A stretch of DNA of 64,000 nucleotides, from contig BOKF01000019.1 of the NCBI GenBank assembly GCA_016860845.1, positions 90,263 to 154,262 on the forward strand, read 5' to 3'. The translations under genes were made by a program, and so were the position numbers. Under the pieces are notes generated by a model. It searched no databases and was not told the DNA's origin. It worked only from the letters and a program-made list of their open reading frames with translations. This document shows positions 26,254-35,975 of the stretch, in pieces (position 1 is the first letter of the stretch; each line of letters opens with the position of its first letter). Source of the DNA: Chloroflexota bacterium. GTDB lineage: Bacteria > Chloroflexota > Anaerolineae > 4572-78 > J111.

Positions 26254-26868
26254 ATGCCGGCCAAAACGGTTAGCCTTGCGGATTTCGCCTGGGAAGACTT
26301 ACTTATCCTCCAATACCACTTCGAATATGCCGCTTCCCGCCTTAAAGATGAGGCGGCGGGGCAACGCCACCAGCCGGATAGTGGACAATCTATTACTTTT
26401 CACCAATTGGCCGGCATCCTGAACGACTACCATCATTTCATCCATCTGTCCCAAGCGGTGGCCCAGGCAGTAAATGGTAATCGAACCCTCGACCTGATTG
26501 GCTGGCTCAAGAGCAACAGCGGTCAGACGCTCCTGGAATTCTTGAACCGTGAACTAAAGCGCTCGCGGCAGGCAGCCACTTATATCGGCTGTCTGCCTTT
26601 TGATCTGGCAACCAAGTCTGATGTGATCTACGCCCTTGAACTCGAATCCAATTTGTTTGAGCGATTAATCGGCGAAATTGCCCGGATGACGCCTACAGTG
26701 GCTGAGCTTGCTCCATCATGGCCCAGCCCCGGCGAGGCCCGCCTACCGCTACTTTACATCTCTTTACCCAAACCGCTTATTCACTCTGAAACAACACTCA
26801 ACTCGCCGTTCCGCCGGCCCGCTGCGGAAGGAGACTTTAATCTTAAAACAATTTCATCCTCCAAATAA
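26254..26868 (+). CDS. Hypothetical helical protein
   Basis: 204 residues; CAAGGAAA before the ATG. Helical first 150 residues and a Pro/Ser-rich end. No recognised family. Confidence 0.5.
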   Translation: MPAKTVSLADFAWEDLLILQYHFEYAASRLKDEAAGQRHQPDSGQSITFHQLAGILNDYHHFIHLSQAVAQAVNGNRTLDLIGWLKSNSGQTLLEFLNRELKRSRQAATYIGCLPFDLATKSDVIYALELESNLFERLIGEIARMTPTVAELAPSWPSPGEARLPLLYISLPKPLIHSETTLNSPFRRPAAEGDFNLKTISSSK

Positions 26869-26915
26869 CCTATCACTACTAAATTTATCATCATAACAAC
26901 TCAGGAGGTTTTTCT

Positions 26916-27320
26916 ATGTTGGCTCGTACCCTTAGCACCCTCAGTATTTTGTCTCACTATCTTGGACGTGTTCTGATCGCAGTCACGGCCCTCTATTTTG
27001 TCCTACTTGCTCTGATGGTCGCCGGGCAGGCCGGTCGCTCATTGTTTCAGTTAATCGCGAATCTGGTCTTCCGCTGCTTTAACTTTCTTATCCGTAGTGG
27101 CAGGAGTAATGCCCGCTACTGGAAAGAGCGGGCGACGGTGACTGATTTTGTCATGGGGGCGGCAGCCATCCTCGTGACCGTTGGGCTGGTGCTCAGAATC
27201 CGCTCAGCCCGCCAGGTTTCCTGGGAAGCAACTGCGGCTGAGCTGGTTGAGATTGAAGAGTTATCTCTAGAGGCCGTACCTACCGAAGTAGAAGCCGAGC
27301 CGGATTATGAGTCCTTATAG
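26916..27320 (+). CDS. Small membrane protein
   Basis: 134 residues, strong AGGAGG upstream. Two hydrophobic segments are visible: residues about 13-40 (GRVLIAVTALYFVLLALMVA) and 78-97 (DFVMGAAAILVTVGLVLRI), separated by a basic stretch, then an acidic C-terminal tail (VEIEELSLEAVPTEVEAE). Predicted inner-membrane protein. Confidence 0.6.
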   Translation: MLARTLSTLSILSHYLGRVLIAVTALYFVLLALMVAGQAGRSLFQLIANLVFRCFNFLIRSGRSNARYWKERATVTDFVMGAAAILVTVGLVLRIRSARQVSWEATAAELVEIEELSLEAVPTEVEAEPDYESL

Positions 27321-27322
27321 TG

Positions 27323-27898
27323 ATGGACAAGGATCTCATCGATATCCCTACCATTAAACATATCTACGGACTTAACACCGCCTGGATCAAGAAACTGGGA
27401 CGCCCGCAAAAGCTACAGGCTAACCAAACTTACGGTTTTCCTCGCCAGTGCGTCGAAACCTATCTCCGCGCCCATCAGCCGGCTTACTTTTGTATGCTGG
27501 TGAATCGAGCTAAGAATGCAAACTCCGCTCAATTCGCCAGCAATCAGTTAGCTTTACAACTCCTGAGCTGGGCCAGGATAGCGCCGATCGAGTTATTGGT
27601 TCCGTTGCCCGAAACGCTAGAAGCACTGAAGCAAGCTACTGAACTCGCCTATCGGGCCGACAATCTGGCTCACCGAGAATTCAAAATGAGTGTCAAGGCG
27701 GTTCTCGGCTATATTCGCCATCATCACTGTAATTACCATGACCTGTTACGGGTCCTGAACAGACAACCGGGCTTTATTGTAGGTTACTTGATTATCAAAC
27801 ACAGGATCAACCAGTTCGTCAAGGCTTTGCTGCTCCGGCACTACGGTTTGACTGAGGTCGAACTGTACCAGACACTGTCGGGTAAGTCTGAAGCTTGA
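27323..27898 (+). CDS. Hypothetical DNA-binding-like protein
   Basis: 191 residues; GTG 27320 or ATG 27323. The start (PTIKHIYGLNTAWIKKLGRP) resembles the first helices of a MerR-like HTH used to select DNA. The rest is helical. It is the last gene before the terminator ahead of parB. Confidence 0.5.
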   Translation: MDKDLIDIPTIKHIYGLNTAWIKKLGRPQKLQANQTYGFPRQCVETYLRAHQPAYFCMLVNRAKNANSAQFASNQLALQLLSWARIAPIELLVPLPETLEALKQATELAYRADNLAHREFKMSVKAVLGYIRHHHCNYHDLLRVLNRQPGFIVGYLIIKHRINQFVKALLLRHYGLTEVELYQTLSGKSEA

Positions 27899-27919
27899 AT
27901 TTTAACCCTGTCAACTCAG

Positions 27920-27960
27920 CCAGACTCTGCTCAAACGGGGCCAGGGTCTGGTTGTTGTTT
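27920..27960 (+). terminator. Rho-independent terminator
   Basis: CCAGACTCTG (27920-27929) pairs with CAGGGTCTGG (27942-27951), followed by TTGTTGTTTT. It separates the upstream series from parB. Confidence 0.65.
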
Positions 27961-28052
27961 TCTACCTATCCTCCTTTTGAGCATCAGAAAGGAGGTTTTG
28001 GGCTTTAAAGCTACTCGTTTAATCATCCTTAAAAAGGAGGCAGCGTGACGAT

Positions 28053-29183
28053 ATGACTCAACGTGCACATCACGTCCATAGTTCCTTGGTTGATATAGAG
28101 GTCAGGCTGGGCGACATTATTCCTGGTCCCTATCAAAATCGCCGGTTTTTTAGCCGGCCAAAAATGGCTGAATTGGTCGACTCCATCGAAGCTGATGGTC
28201 TAATAAATTCGCCAATTGCTTTTGTCGACGATGCCGGCCGCTATCCTTTACTGTCCGGCGAACGACGTTGGCGGGCTTTGTGTGTGTTAGCTCTCACCGA
28301 GGCTCACCATATGAGCCGCGAAGCGGCGCTAGAGATGGTCAGTCAGCCAGATGGTGGCCAGCAGCTCGTCGACCAATGGGCTTCGTTGCTGGATCAAGTG
28401 GTCAAAATTCGCTTGCATACGAGCAAGAGCGAGCGCAAGCGCTACAAGTTAGCCATCACCGACAATCATCAACTAGCCACTCTGACCCCCATTGAGGAGG
28501 CGCGCGACTATATGGATATGAAGCAGCGCTTCAATCTTAGCGATATCGGGCTGGCTAGGGCGGTCAAGAAGAGCGCGAATCACGTGCGCGCCACTTTACG
28601 CTTGCTGGACCTGGAAGCGCCGATTCAGCAATGGATTGACCAGAAAAGGCTGCATCGCGATGCGAAGATAGTGGAAGCCTTGCTGTCGCTACCAGACCCT
28701 GAAACGCGGGTAAAATTGGCCAGGATTCATGTGGAAAAGGGATCAAGTATTCAGACCATCGTCGATTCCTGTACTCGGTTTATAGAGCGGCTGCAAGAAC
28801 GAGCTGAAGCCGAGGCGCAAGCCGCACAACTTGCCGAAGAGAACCGCACCAACAACCAGCCACCTCCTGTCTTTGTATCGCCTGCACTGATCTTGGCGAC
28901 GCAGGAGATGGGGCCGGTACCACCGCCGGGCGAGCGCAACCCTTTGACGCGAGATGGTTTCCGCCAGGCTGTTGCTGATACGTGCGCGACCTGTTCTATT
29001 CGACGGGCTGACGCCATCTTATCCCAGTTGCCGACACCCGCCTGGGTCATAATGTCCGCCGAGGCCACCGGCATTTGCGCGGAATGCCCGGCTCGACATG
29101 CTCGGACGATGTGCAAATCCTGTCCACTGTTGGGCTTCCTTGAGCGCACGATTGCCCTTTATAAACGGGAAAGGACCCCCTAA
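28053..29183 (+). CDS. parB: ParB-family protein
   Basis: 376 residues; GGAGGCAG upstream. N-terminal ParB/Srx domain with PYQNRRFF and LSGERRWRA (near residue 70). The central HTH (LSDIGLARAVKKSANHVRATLRLLDL) binds a parS-like site. The C-terminus has three Cys pairs (CATC, CAEC, CKSC) that may bind zinc, unusual for chromosomal ParB and consistent with the PRTRC type (ParB-related, ThiF-related cassette). No ParA ATPase was recognised nearby, so it may act in DNA organisation rather than classical segregation. The next gene overlaps by 1 bp. Confidence 0.85.
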   Translation: MTQRAHHVHSSLVDIEVRLGDIIPGPYQNRRFFSRPKMAELVDSIEADGLINSPIAFVDDAGRYPLLSGERRWRALCVLALTEAHHMSREAALEMVSQPDGGQQLVDQWASLLDQVVKIRLHTSKSERKRYKLAITDNHQLATLTPIEEARDYMDMKQRFNLSDIGLARAVKKSANHVRATLRLLDLEAPIQQWIDQKRLHRDAKIVEALLSLPDPETRVKLARIHVEKGSSIQTIVDSCTRFIERLQERAEAEAQAAQLAEENRTNNQPPPVFVSPALILATQEMGPVPPPGERNPLTRDGFRQAVADTCATCSIRRADAILSQLPTPAWVIMSAEATGICAECPARHARTMCKSCPLLGFLERTIALYKRERTP

Positions 29184-30469
29184 TGAATACCTCCACAGAT
29201 GAACTGGATGCCTTGATCGAACTAAGTGTGACCGAAGCCCAGTTGCGCAACGGCACACCGCTGGCCTGGGTGGCTCGTCGATCTGGTCAGGCCGCTATCA
29301 TTGTGCAGGCCCATTTACAAGCGAACGGAATTGAAATCAAGCCCGGTGTGGCTCCGCGCTGGACCGAGGAGGAGGACGAATTTCTATGCAAAAACCTGGG
29401 CTGGTTATCCGAAGAAGATATTGCTCAAATCCTGGGCCGCAGTGTCAACGCCGTTCACCTGCGCTGGGACCGCGATCTAAACCTGCCCGCCCCCTCTAAA
29501 CATCCTGACTGGATTGTCGCCAATGTCATCGGCAACATCTTGACCATTGACGGTCATAGTGTCATGAAATTGATCGAGCGCGGTCTGTTACCCGCTCGCC
29601 TGTTACCTGGAGCGCGCAAAATACGGGTTGTTTACCGTCCCCTACTATGGCGGTGGGCACTTAACCCGCTAAACTGGGTCTATTTCAGAAACTCAGTAGA
29701 GGATACCGACCGTATCACTGACCCCCATTTACGCCGTTTGATCATCCGCCAGAAACAACGCTGGCGTGACGCCTGGTGGACCCCGGGACAGGTAGCCAGT
29801 TATTACGGCGTGACCGACCGGGACGTAAATCGCTATCTGCGGCGTGGCAAGATCAAAGGCTCGGCCCGTTGGGGTAACTGGTGGATCTTACGCTCGGAGG
29901 CCCTGAAAGAAGAGACCGTGTTTTACAAGGGTAAAGGCGCGGCCCGCGTCTTTGCCGACTGGGGCGACGATGCTGATGCCTTCATCATCTTGGCCCGGGC
30001 GGTAGGTATGACCTGGGAAGCCATCGGCTCTCTCATGAATGATCCTCAGGGTCGCCGGGTCGGCCACCGAATTCGCACGATGCATCTGGAGGGTGAGATT
30101 CCCGCTCTGATCGCCAAATATGATCTGAATATCAAATACAACCTGAAAGCCATGCTGCTCCTGGCGGACTGGCGAGACTACCGCGACCGCTTCCCGGCTC
30201 TGACCCGTATAGTCGGAAACTACACCAGCGGGCGACAACTATCGCCACAGGCCTTTCAACTCGTGCGTAGAGTGCTGGCAACCTGTGGGTTATATCACGC
30301 CCAAACTGAAACCCAGGAGCGCTTAGCCACGAAGCTGTTACACGGCCGACTGACTCAGAAAGGTCTATACCAGCGCTACGAGCAAATGTGCCAGGAGTGG
30401 GGTTTCGATCTGCTGGCGGATTTCGGACCAAATGGAGGAAACCATGACCAAATCTCCACTAACCGCTGA
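29183..30469 (+). CDS. HTH protein with several DNA-binding-like modules
   Basis: 428 residues, start overlapping parB's stop (TAATG). Residues about 55-90 (RWTEEEDEFLCKNLGWLSEE ... LGRSVNAVHLRW) resemble a Myb/SANT-type HTH. Residues about 195-240 (WWTPGQVASYYGVTDRDVNR) resemble an excisionase/MerR-like HTH. A third Trp/Arg-rich region follows. It probably works with ParB on DNA. No family assigned. Confidence 0.65.
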   Translation: MNTSTDELDALIELSVTEAQLRNGTPLAWVARRSGQAAIIVQAHLQANGIEIKPGVAPRWTEEEDEFLCKNLGWLSEEDIAQILGRSVNAVHLRWDRDLNLPAPSKHPDWIVANVIGNILTIDGHSVMKLIERGLLPARLLPGARKIRVVYRPLLWRWALNPLNWVYFRNSVEDTDRITDPHLRRLIIRQKQRWRDAWWTPGQVASYYGVTDRDVNRYLRRGKIKGSARWGNWWILRSEALKEETVFYKGKGAARVFADWGDDADAFIILARAVGMTWEAIGSLMNDPQGRRVGHRIRTMHLEGEIPALIAKYDLNIKYNLKAMLLLADWRDYRDRFPALTRIVGNYTSGRQLSPQAFQLVRRVLATCGLYHAQTETQERLATKLLHGRLTQKGLYQRYEQMCQEWGFDLLADFGPNGGNHDQISTNR

Positions 30470-31205
30470 TGTGATGCCACCCCTGGAAGGGCAGCGGCTC
30501 ACGATTACGTTTAATCGGCATGATGAAACCGGGCGCGGGATGGCAGTTCTTAAATTGAAAAGCCTCGTGGAGTCCGAATCACCCCATTGGACAATGATCT
30601 TGCATGCGGCCGAATGGAATGAATTGCGCCAACTGGCTATGCAAGGACAGGTGCTACCCGTCTTCATCGGCAAACATCTGCCTCGAACGCACAAGACTTT
30701 TGGCGAGGTGGCGCAAGACTCGACCTTTTTTGTCGATGGTTCCGGCTACGCCAAGAAAGCGGCTCAAAAACCTCGCTACAAACGCCAGCGCTGCCCGCGC
30801 TGTGGTGAAATACTGTCCTTGAACGCTACCTGGGAAACCTGGGAGCAGGGTCTTACCCATTTTTGTGCTGACCAGCCGGTTGAGGTCGAGGACAAGCACA
30901 ACATGCTCTCACCCCTGCAACTGACTGCCCTGCGTAAGATGTATACTTACCATGCGGCTATTCAGATAATCGAAGGGTTGCCCCAATGGGTCGATGACCA
31001 AACGGAAAAACGCCTATTTTGGCCATGGACAAATGAATTACGGACACCCACCCTGCAAGCGTTGGTCAAGGGCGGTTGGTGTACGCTCGCCCACCCGGAG
31101 ATCGAACCGCTGGGCAACCGGCAAATGTTACGTCTTAGCCCTGCCGGGCATAACTTATTCAAGCAGATGGAGGCTAAAGCCAATGGCGAATCAACTCACG
31201 TCTGA
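30444..31205 (+). CDS. Hypothetical protein with zinc ribbon
   Basis: 253 residues from ATG 30444 (GGAGG upstream), overlapping the previous gene by 26 bp. One Cys knuckle CPRCG near residue 118 with a further Cys about 24 residues on. The C-terminal third resembles a winged helix (MLSPLQLTALRKMYTY). Unknown role. Confidence 0.55.
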   Translation: MTKSPLTADVMPPLEGQRLTITFNRHDETGRGMAVLKLKSLVESESPHWTMILHAAEWNELRQLAMQGQVLPVFIGKHLPRTHKTFGEVAQDSTFFVDGSGYAKKAAQKPRYKRQRCPRCGEILSLNATWETWEQGLTHFCADQPVEVEDKHNMLSPLQLTALRKMYTYHAAIQIIEGLPQWVDDQTEKRLFWPWTNELRTPTLQALVKGGWCTLAHPEIEPLGNRQMLRLSPAGHNLFKQMEAKANGESTHV

Positions 31206-31449
31206 TCATTTTTCCCTGGATTTAATAGAAAACCCAGATGATGAGCAGCAACCCCTGACTCTCGTAACGCTACGCTATGTACATTTTATTCATACCCCGT
31301 TGCTGCTGTTGCCGGCAGAAGTACGAAACTTGAGAGAGCTCCTCAACCAGTGGGACGAGCAAGGCGATAGGGCGAAGGACGCGCTGCCACAGGATGGAAT
31401 CGCCGAGCATTGTTGCCCACATCCTGGTCTGTTGGAACCGTGCCTATAG
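31183..31449 (+). CDS. Small hypothetical protein
   Basis: 88 residues from ATG 31183, overlapping the previous gene by 23 bp. GATGGAGG at 31167-31174 serves as ribosome site. Beta-alpha pattern, Cys-rich end. No family. Confidence 0.5.
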   Translation: MANQLTSDHFSLDLIENPDDEQQPLTLVTLRYVHFIHTPLLLLPAEVRNLRELLNQWDEQGDRAKDALPQDGIAEHCCPHPGLLEPCL

Positions 31450-31465
31450 CTAATTGGAGGTTAGT

Positions 31466-31984
31466 ATGTCCCTCACCCAAATGAATCTTCCTAATCCCGT
31501 TATGCAGGCTATGGAACTGGCCCCACAGCTTCTACGAGAATGTGATCCTTTTCCCCCGCTCATTGTCGCTCTCGATACCGATTCTTCCATTTTCGTTGAT
31601 CTGCTGGCTGATGTATTTGCTGCAGGGGTATCGCCTGAAACCCAACGGGCACAACTGCAGACATTACTACGGAAAAACGGCATCGTTGCCTACGCCCTAA
31701 TGATAAAAAGCCAGCTCTTTCCGGCTGTGACCATTCCCAAAGATTTCGACGCGAATCCCAGTAACAGTGTCGCCAAACCGAAACAGCGCCTGTCGCCTTT
31801 CTGCGAATCGCCCCAACTCATTATCGACCAGATCATCACCATCACCTATGAAGAAACCCACCAACCCACTGCGCGCTACTGGCAAGCTGCAGCTTATCGC
31901 CAGGGCGAGGAGGTTGGGCTGGATCAGTTTCAAGAATTAACAGTGGTACCGGCCTCGGGGCTATGGGTTGGTTTGCTTGATTGA
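31466..31984 (+). CDS. Hypothetical protein
   Basis: 172 residues from ATG 31466 (TTGGAGG upstream). Acidic N-terminal alpha/beta part, linker near residue 100, and a beta-rich end. No motif recognised. Confidence 0.5.
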   Translation: MSLTQMNLPNPVMQAMELAPQLLRECDPFPPLIVALDTDSSIFVDLLADVFAAGVSPETQRAQLQTLLRKNGIVAYALMIKSQLFPAVTIPKDFDANPSNSVAKPKQRLSPFCESPQLIIDQIITITYEETHQPTARYWQAAAYRQGEEVGLDQFQELTVVPASGLWVGLLD

Positions 31985-32029
31985 GAACCCCATGAGCAAT
32001 AATCCTACTTATTGGGCAGAGGTTTTTCT

Positions 32030-32392
32030 ATGAGCCAACCGGATAGGCCCGACTTTCATAGCGTCAACACCTTTGTCGATGAAGCGCTCGCTTTCATCCG
32101 TCGCCACCAATTGGAAGGCCAACAGGCGACGATGGGTGGGCTGGCCTGGGGTGCTCTGCGTGCCCTGGCAGAATGCCCCAATTGTCCGGGCACCTTCCGT
32201 ATTCCCCTGGACGCAGAGTGGTCAGTGTTGTTCTGTGGCAAATGTCAGGCATTTTGGTATAGCGCTGATGTTACTGCTGCCATTAATCAGACACTTGCAG
32301 CAATCCAGCAGGGCGGAGTTCGCCTCGAAATTGTATTAGACGTGTTGCGAAATAAGAATAAAATGATAGGCCAGGAAAAATCATATCATTGA
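32030..32392 (+). CDS. Small zinc-ribbon protein, 3-prime end replaced by an IS
   Basis: 120 residues from ATG 32030. Two Cys pairs (CPNC near residue 49 and CGKC near 71) predict a zinc ribbon. The IS5-family element begins at 32339, so the last 17 codons come from the IS end. Joining the sequence across the IS gives ...EIVLVKK and a stop, so the original protein was only three residues longer than the insertion point. Probably still functional. Confidence 0.6.
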   Translation: MSQPDRPDFHSVNTFVDEALAFIRRHQLEGQQATMGGLAWGALRALAECPNCPGTFRIPLDAEWSVLFCGKCQAFWYSADVTAAINQTLAAIQQGGVRLEIVLDVLRNKNKMIGQEKSYH

Positions 32393-33383
32393 GGAATTAA
32401 GCCGGGAGGAGGTGATAGTTCCACAGGCCACAAGCGATTAACATAAATTTGTCAGCCAAGATGACCCCCTTGTTACGATAAGGGTCAGTCAGACAACGGA
32501 ACCGCTTCACACCGCCAATCGCGTGTTCAATACAAATGCGCAGGGCACTAATAACCCGATTTTCGGCCTTTTGCTGGGAGGTCAAAGGATGATTTTTACT
32601 ACTTTTGTGGGGGATGACCACCCGAAGCTGGGGATAATCCTTGGCAATGCCCATAAAGCCCAAATCTACCCAGATACCAACATCGTCCGGAATAACCTCC
32701 CCTAACCCTGATTGCTTGAACCGAAAGTAATCTTGCCGGGCCCCTGGTTTCGTCTGGGTCAGACATAAAATGCGCTTGTGTTCATCGCTGACTATGAGAT
32801 TTTTGAGGGTATGCTCTTGGTGCTTGCCGGAGTAGTGTTCCTGTTGGGCTTTGGCCTGGTGGGGTCGTTGAACCGGTCGGTCGGTGCCATCAACAAAAAC
32901 ATCTTTGACTGCCGGAAAGTGCTGAATGAATTCTTCTAGGGAACCAATGCGCCGTTCCGGCAAGACCAGTTGCCACCCTAACCCAACCTCCAACACGGTT
33001 AGCAAGGCTTTGACCCAGCGTTGGGTTTGGGAGCGGTCAACGTCGTACAATAAACCGGCCAAATCAAAGGTTGGATAACATTTCAAGTACAACAGAATGA
33101 AGAATAACTTATCGGTCGGGGTCTTTAAGGTATGTCGACGCCCACCGCCGATGGCTCGTTTCCGTTCTTTCTTGGCTTTCACTTGACCCTTGTGCAAGGC
33201 CGCTGTGAATATGGGCAGCAAGCGTTCAAATTCGGCGACCGTCACCCCGGTTAGGGCTTTCATTAAGCGGTCTGAATGGAGGGCACGATTGATATTCAAC
33301 ATCCGTTTTACCTATCTATGCATCCCTTATTTTTCTGATTTCTGGTTGAAAATACTCTTTTTTCCGTTATTTCGCAACACGTC
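32339..33383 (-). mobile_element. IS5-family insertion sequence
   Basis: 1045 bp bounded by inverted repeats GACGTGTTGCGAAATAA (32339) and its complement ending at 33383, with TA on both sides (32337-32338, 33384-33385). A TA duplication fits the IS427-like branch of IS5. It carries one intact transposase and interrupts the preceding gene near its stop. Confidence 0.85.
32397..33302 (-). CDS. IS5-family DDE transposase
   Basis: 301 residues, full length for this group. DDE triad: D in VFVDGTDRP, D in IWVDLGFMG and E in the helix ENRVISALRICIEHAIGG. An N-terminal HTH-like region precedes it (DLAGLLYDVDRSQTQRWVK). Single frame, apparently intact and able to move the element. Confidence 0.9.
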   Translation of the reverse strand: MLNINRALHSDRLMKALTGVTVAEFERLLPIFTAALHKGQVKAKKERKRAIGGGRRHTLKTPTDKLFFILLYLKCYPTFDLAGLLYDVDRSQTQRWVKALLTVLEVGLGWQLVLPERRIGSLEEFIQHFPAVKDVFVDGTDRPVQRPHQAKAQQEHYSGKHQEHTLKNLIVSDEHKRILCLTQTKPGARQDYFRFKQSGLGEVIPDDVGIWVDLGFMGIAKDYPQLRVVIPHKSSKNHPLTSQQKAENRVISALRICIEHAIGGVKRFRCLTDPYRNKGVILADKFMLIACGLWNYHLLPA

Positions 33384-33486
33384 TAGTCAAGAAATAGTGG
33401 AATTGCTGTGGAGAGTCCAGGGTGGTACCCGGAATTACAGTGAAGTGATGGACCCGTTCGTCCAAAATAGTGGAGGTGATGACGAG

Positions 33487-34611
33487 ATGAGAAAAAACAA
33501 ACTACCCAGAAATCCAATCCCCAACAGCCCACAAGTGTTGATTCCCAAGCGCCGGCTGCCACGCCCCACCACCAGACCCCATCCTCTAACGCAGCGGCTA
33601 TCAGGCATACCCCCTGTAATTGACAACCCAGCAGCGCTGGAAATCGCTGAACGGATCAAGCGCCTCTGTATTATTTCCAAACTGGACCCTTACATCGTCC
33701 TCAGCGATTTTTTTGCCATGTGCAAATGGCACCTGAGGTTGTATGGTATTAACTTGAAATCGTTCATTATCGAAGGCAAAGCGGCTGAAGATCCACCTGA
33801 CGCCAAGCTCTTTTTTAATCGCGCCCGTGAGCGGTTTGACCAGGCTACCTTGCGCCAGCCCGGGACTTTTCGGGCCATGATAGACGCCTATACTGGCTTA
33901 TATCAAGGACTCCGGGAACCGCGCCCCCTTGAAGACGCCGCCGCTAACCCGACGGTCAACCCGGATCTGATCGCCCAGGTCTTCGTCGCTTGCCTGCGTC
34001 CCGGGCCAGAATGGTGGCCATACGTTCCCCCTTGGCCGGTGGCCCAACGACTCGCCGAGCAACTATTGCCCGATCCTATTGACATGATTGAAGAGGCATT
34101 GACTGATGCGGGGATAGCGTACCGGGTCGCGACAGGCTACCCTCCCCCTGAGACGATGCGGGCCAAAAATTGGGGGGAATGGTTCAGTCTCATCTATCCT
34201 TATCTTGGCACACTCCTGATAGGGCCAAATTTTATTAACTCCAGCACCATGTTGTTGGCTCTGGCCGCTCGTTTTCCAGCGTGGATCCGGCAAGGCCATC
34301 TCATTCACTTTCACATGAATGATGACGTGCCAATTATCCATACGATGTTTGAGATCACGGCGATGTTACAGGGACTGAACGGTTTTGCCTTGACCACTAT
34401 GGAAACTATGTTTGAGATTGGAGCTTTGCTAGAGGAGCGGGAAGGGCAAATTCGGGTCAATCCCCTGCCTCACCCCCAACCGGCAGAACCTGCGCAGGAG
34501 GAGGACGACTTGCACTCCATCATCCCTCAATCTGCTCTTTCCATGCCAACTTTCGAAACACTATTTCGATCCTACTGGAAAGAAGAGGAACCCCATGGGA
34601 AAAAAGAATAA
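33487..34611 (+). CDS. Degenerate N6-methyltransferase-like protein 1, FETLFR tail
   Basis: 374 residues from ATG 33487 (GGAGGT upstream; the frame is open further back but that is IS sequence). The order of segments matches N-6 DNA methylases of mobile elements: an N-terminal helix set (DPYIVLSDFFAMCKWHLRL), then PEWWPYVPPWPVAQ in place of the usual FTP motif, then the Rossmann start. Motif I has lost its Gly-rich loop (IGPNFINSSTMLLALAA), and there is no NPPY motif. It ends with SMPTFETLFRSYW. It should not methylate; a structural or DNA-binding role is inferred. The next paralogue overlaps by 17 bp. Confidence 0.65.
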   Translation: MRKNKLPRNPIPNSPQVLIPKRRLPRPTTRPHPLTQRLSGIPPVIDNPAALEIAERIKRLCIISKLDPYIVLSDFFAMCKWHLRLYGINLKSFIIEGKAAEDPPDAKLFFNRARERFDQATLRQPGTFRAMIDAYTGLYQGLREPRPLEDAAANPTVNPDLIAQVFVACLRPGPEWWPYVPPWPVAQRLAEQLLPDPIDMIEEALTDAGIAYRVATGYPPPETMRAKNWGEWFSLIYPYLGTLLIGPNFINSSTMLLALAARFPAWIRQGHLIHFHMNDDVPIIHTMFEITAMLQGLNGFALTTMETMFEIGALLEEREGQIRVNPLPHPQPAEPAQEEDDLHSIIPQSALSMPTFETLFRSYWKEEEPHGKKE

Positions 34612-35800
34612 GCGTCGAAATTCTCCACCCCCACTTGCAGAGACCGGTCAACCGGTGGCCCATAAACGCCGCGTGCCGCGCCCACCCCGCCTACCTCAGG
34701 CCAATTCTTTTCTGATCCCGGTCTCTCCGCCCCGCGTTACTAATCCCTATGCCGTGGAAATTGCGGCCCACATCCAACGCGCCTGCAATATTGCGCGGCT
34801 GAATCCGTATACCGTTCTGAACGATTTTTTCCTGATGTTCCGCTGGATGCTGGCTTTGGATGGTGAAAATGAAAAAGCTATTGCCAAGACCGGGCGACCT
34901 AATGAGGATCCACCGGAGGTACAGGCGATTTTTCGTCGAGCCCGTGAGCGTTTTGAACAGGCCTCACTGCAATATCCAGCGGCTTATCGGGCGATGCAGA
35001 CGGCATACTTTCAGATGATAAATTTGCTAAATCACGCTTTTAATGAAGTCTCACTCGATGGATACGCTCAACAGTTCACCATTAGCGCGGATATTCTGGG
35101 TGAAGTCTTTCTGGTTTGCCTTCAACCGGGCGAAGAATGGTGGCCATATTTCCCGCTCTGGAATGTAGCTCTGTCTGTCGCCCGAAATACTATCCCCAGG
35201 GCCAATGAAATGGTCTATCAGGAATTGGCCAGGGCCAACTTGAGGTATGCCGATGCCAATCCAGAGAATCCCATCAAACTCGTCGTTGGCGAGAACTTTG
35301 AGGAGTGGTATCTCGCAGTGCTGCCATATTGCGAGACATTGGTTATTCCCTCTCATTCCATTACTTCACCCGCCATGCTGCTAGCCCTGGCGGCTCAATT
35401 TCCGGAGTGGGCTCGTAAATCGCCTATGCTTTACTTCACGATTCAGCATACTGTTCCGATCATTCAGACTATCAACGAGATTTATGCGATGCGGCATGGT
35501 TTGAATGGCTACGCTTTACAGCGAATTAGAGATGCTGTCGAGGCTGCCGAGTTCTTTGCCGAGCGGGGTGAAATCTTTACCGAGGTTGAAGCTGATGATC
35601 TCGAACTCATCACTCCCCCCATGATCGTCGGAAATGCGGCAGGGGAATTCCTGGTTTTACGAAGGCCCATAGTCGCAGTCAACCTCCCGCCTGATGGAGC
35701 AGTACAACAACCCGAGCCAGCCGCCGAAGAAGAGGCTCCGTCTTCGCCACCTACATGGCCAGGGGGGCCATCGTTCGAGCAATTGTTCCGCAAAACCTAA
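34595..35800 (+). CDS. Degenerate N6-methyltransferase-like protein 2, FEQLFR tail
   Basis: 401 residues. Paralogue of the preceding gene along the full length (NPYTVLNDFFLMFRWML, ADILGEVF, EEWWPYFPLWNVA, MLLALAAQFPEWAR, GLNGYAL). SAM loop eroded (IPSHSITSPAMLL), no NPPY motif. It ends GPSFEQLFRKT at the very C-terminus. Overlap with the upstream gene indicates co-expression, possibly as a hetero-oligomer. Confidence 0.65.
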   Translation: MGKKNKRRNSPPPLAETGQPVAHKRRVPRPPRLPQANSFLIPVSPPRVTNPYAVEIAAHIQRACNIARLNPYTVLNDFFLMFRWMLALDGENEKAIAKTGRPNEDPPEVQAIFRRARERFEQASLQYPAAYRAMQTAYFQMINLLNHAFNEVSLDGYAQQFTISADILGEVFLVCLQPGEEWWPYFPLWNVALSVARNTIPRANEMVYQELARANLRYADANPENPIKLVVGENFEEWYLAVLPYCETLVIPSHSITSPAMLLALAAQFPEWARKSPMLYFTIQHTVPIIQTINEIYAMRHGLNGYALQRIRDAVEAAEFFAERGEIFTEVEADDLELITPPMIVGNAAGEFLVLRRPIVAVNLPPDGAVQQPEPAAEEEAPSSPPTWPGGPSFEQLFRKT

Positions 35801-35975
35801 CTAAATTGTTTTTCTCAACGTTCGCAAACGAGCCGATGGTTCCTGATGGCGCCCGATATTCGAACTAATCAAAGGTAACTTGGCGATGATCAAAACAGAA
35901 CCACGTTGAATCTCTTCTAACATGAGAAATCGGAGGGATGATACCTTTTAATCCAACAACAGGGAGAGTAATCTA

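Noticed and set aside
14129..32392. PRTRC D (actin-like ATPase), PRTRC E and a ParA partner for ParB
   Set aside because: No product in this series shows an actin-like ATPase or ParA Walker pattern, and PRTRC E could not be distinguished among the unknown small proteins.
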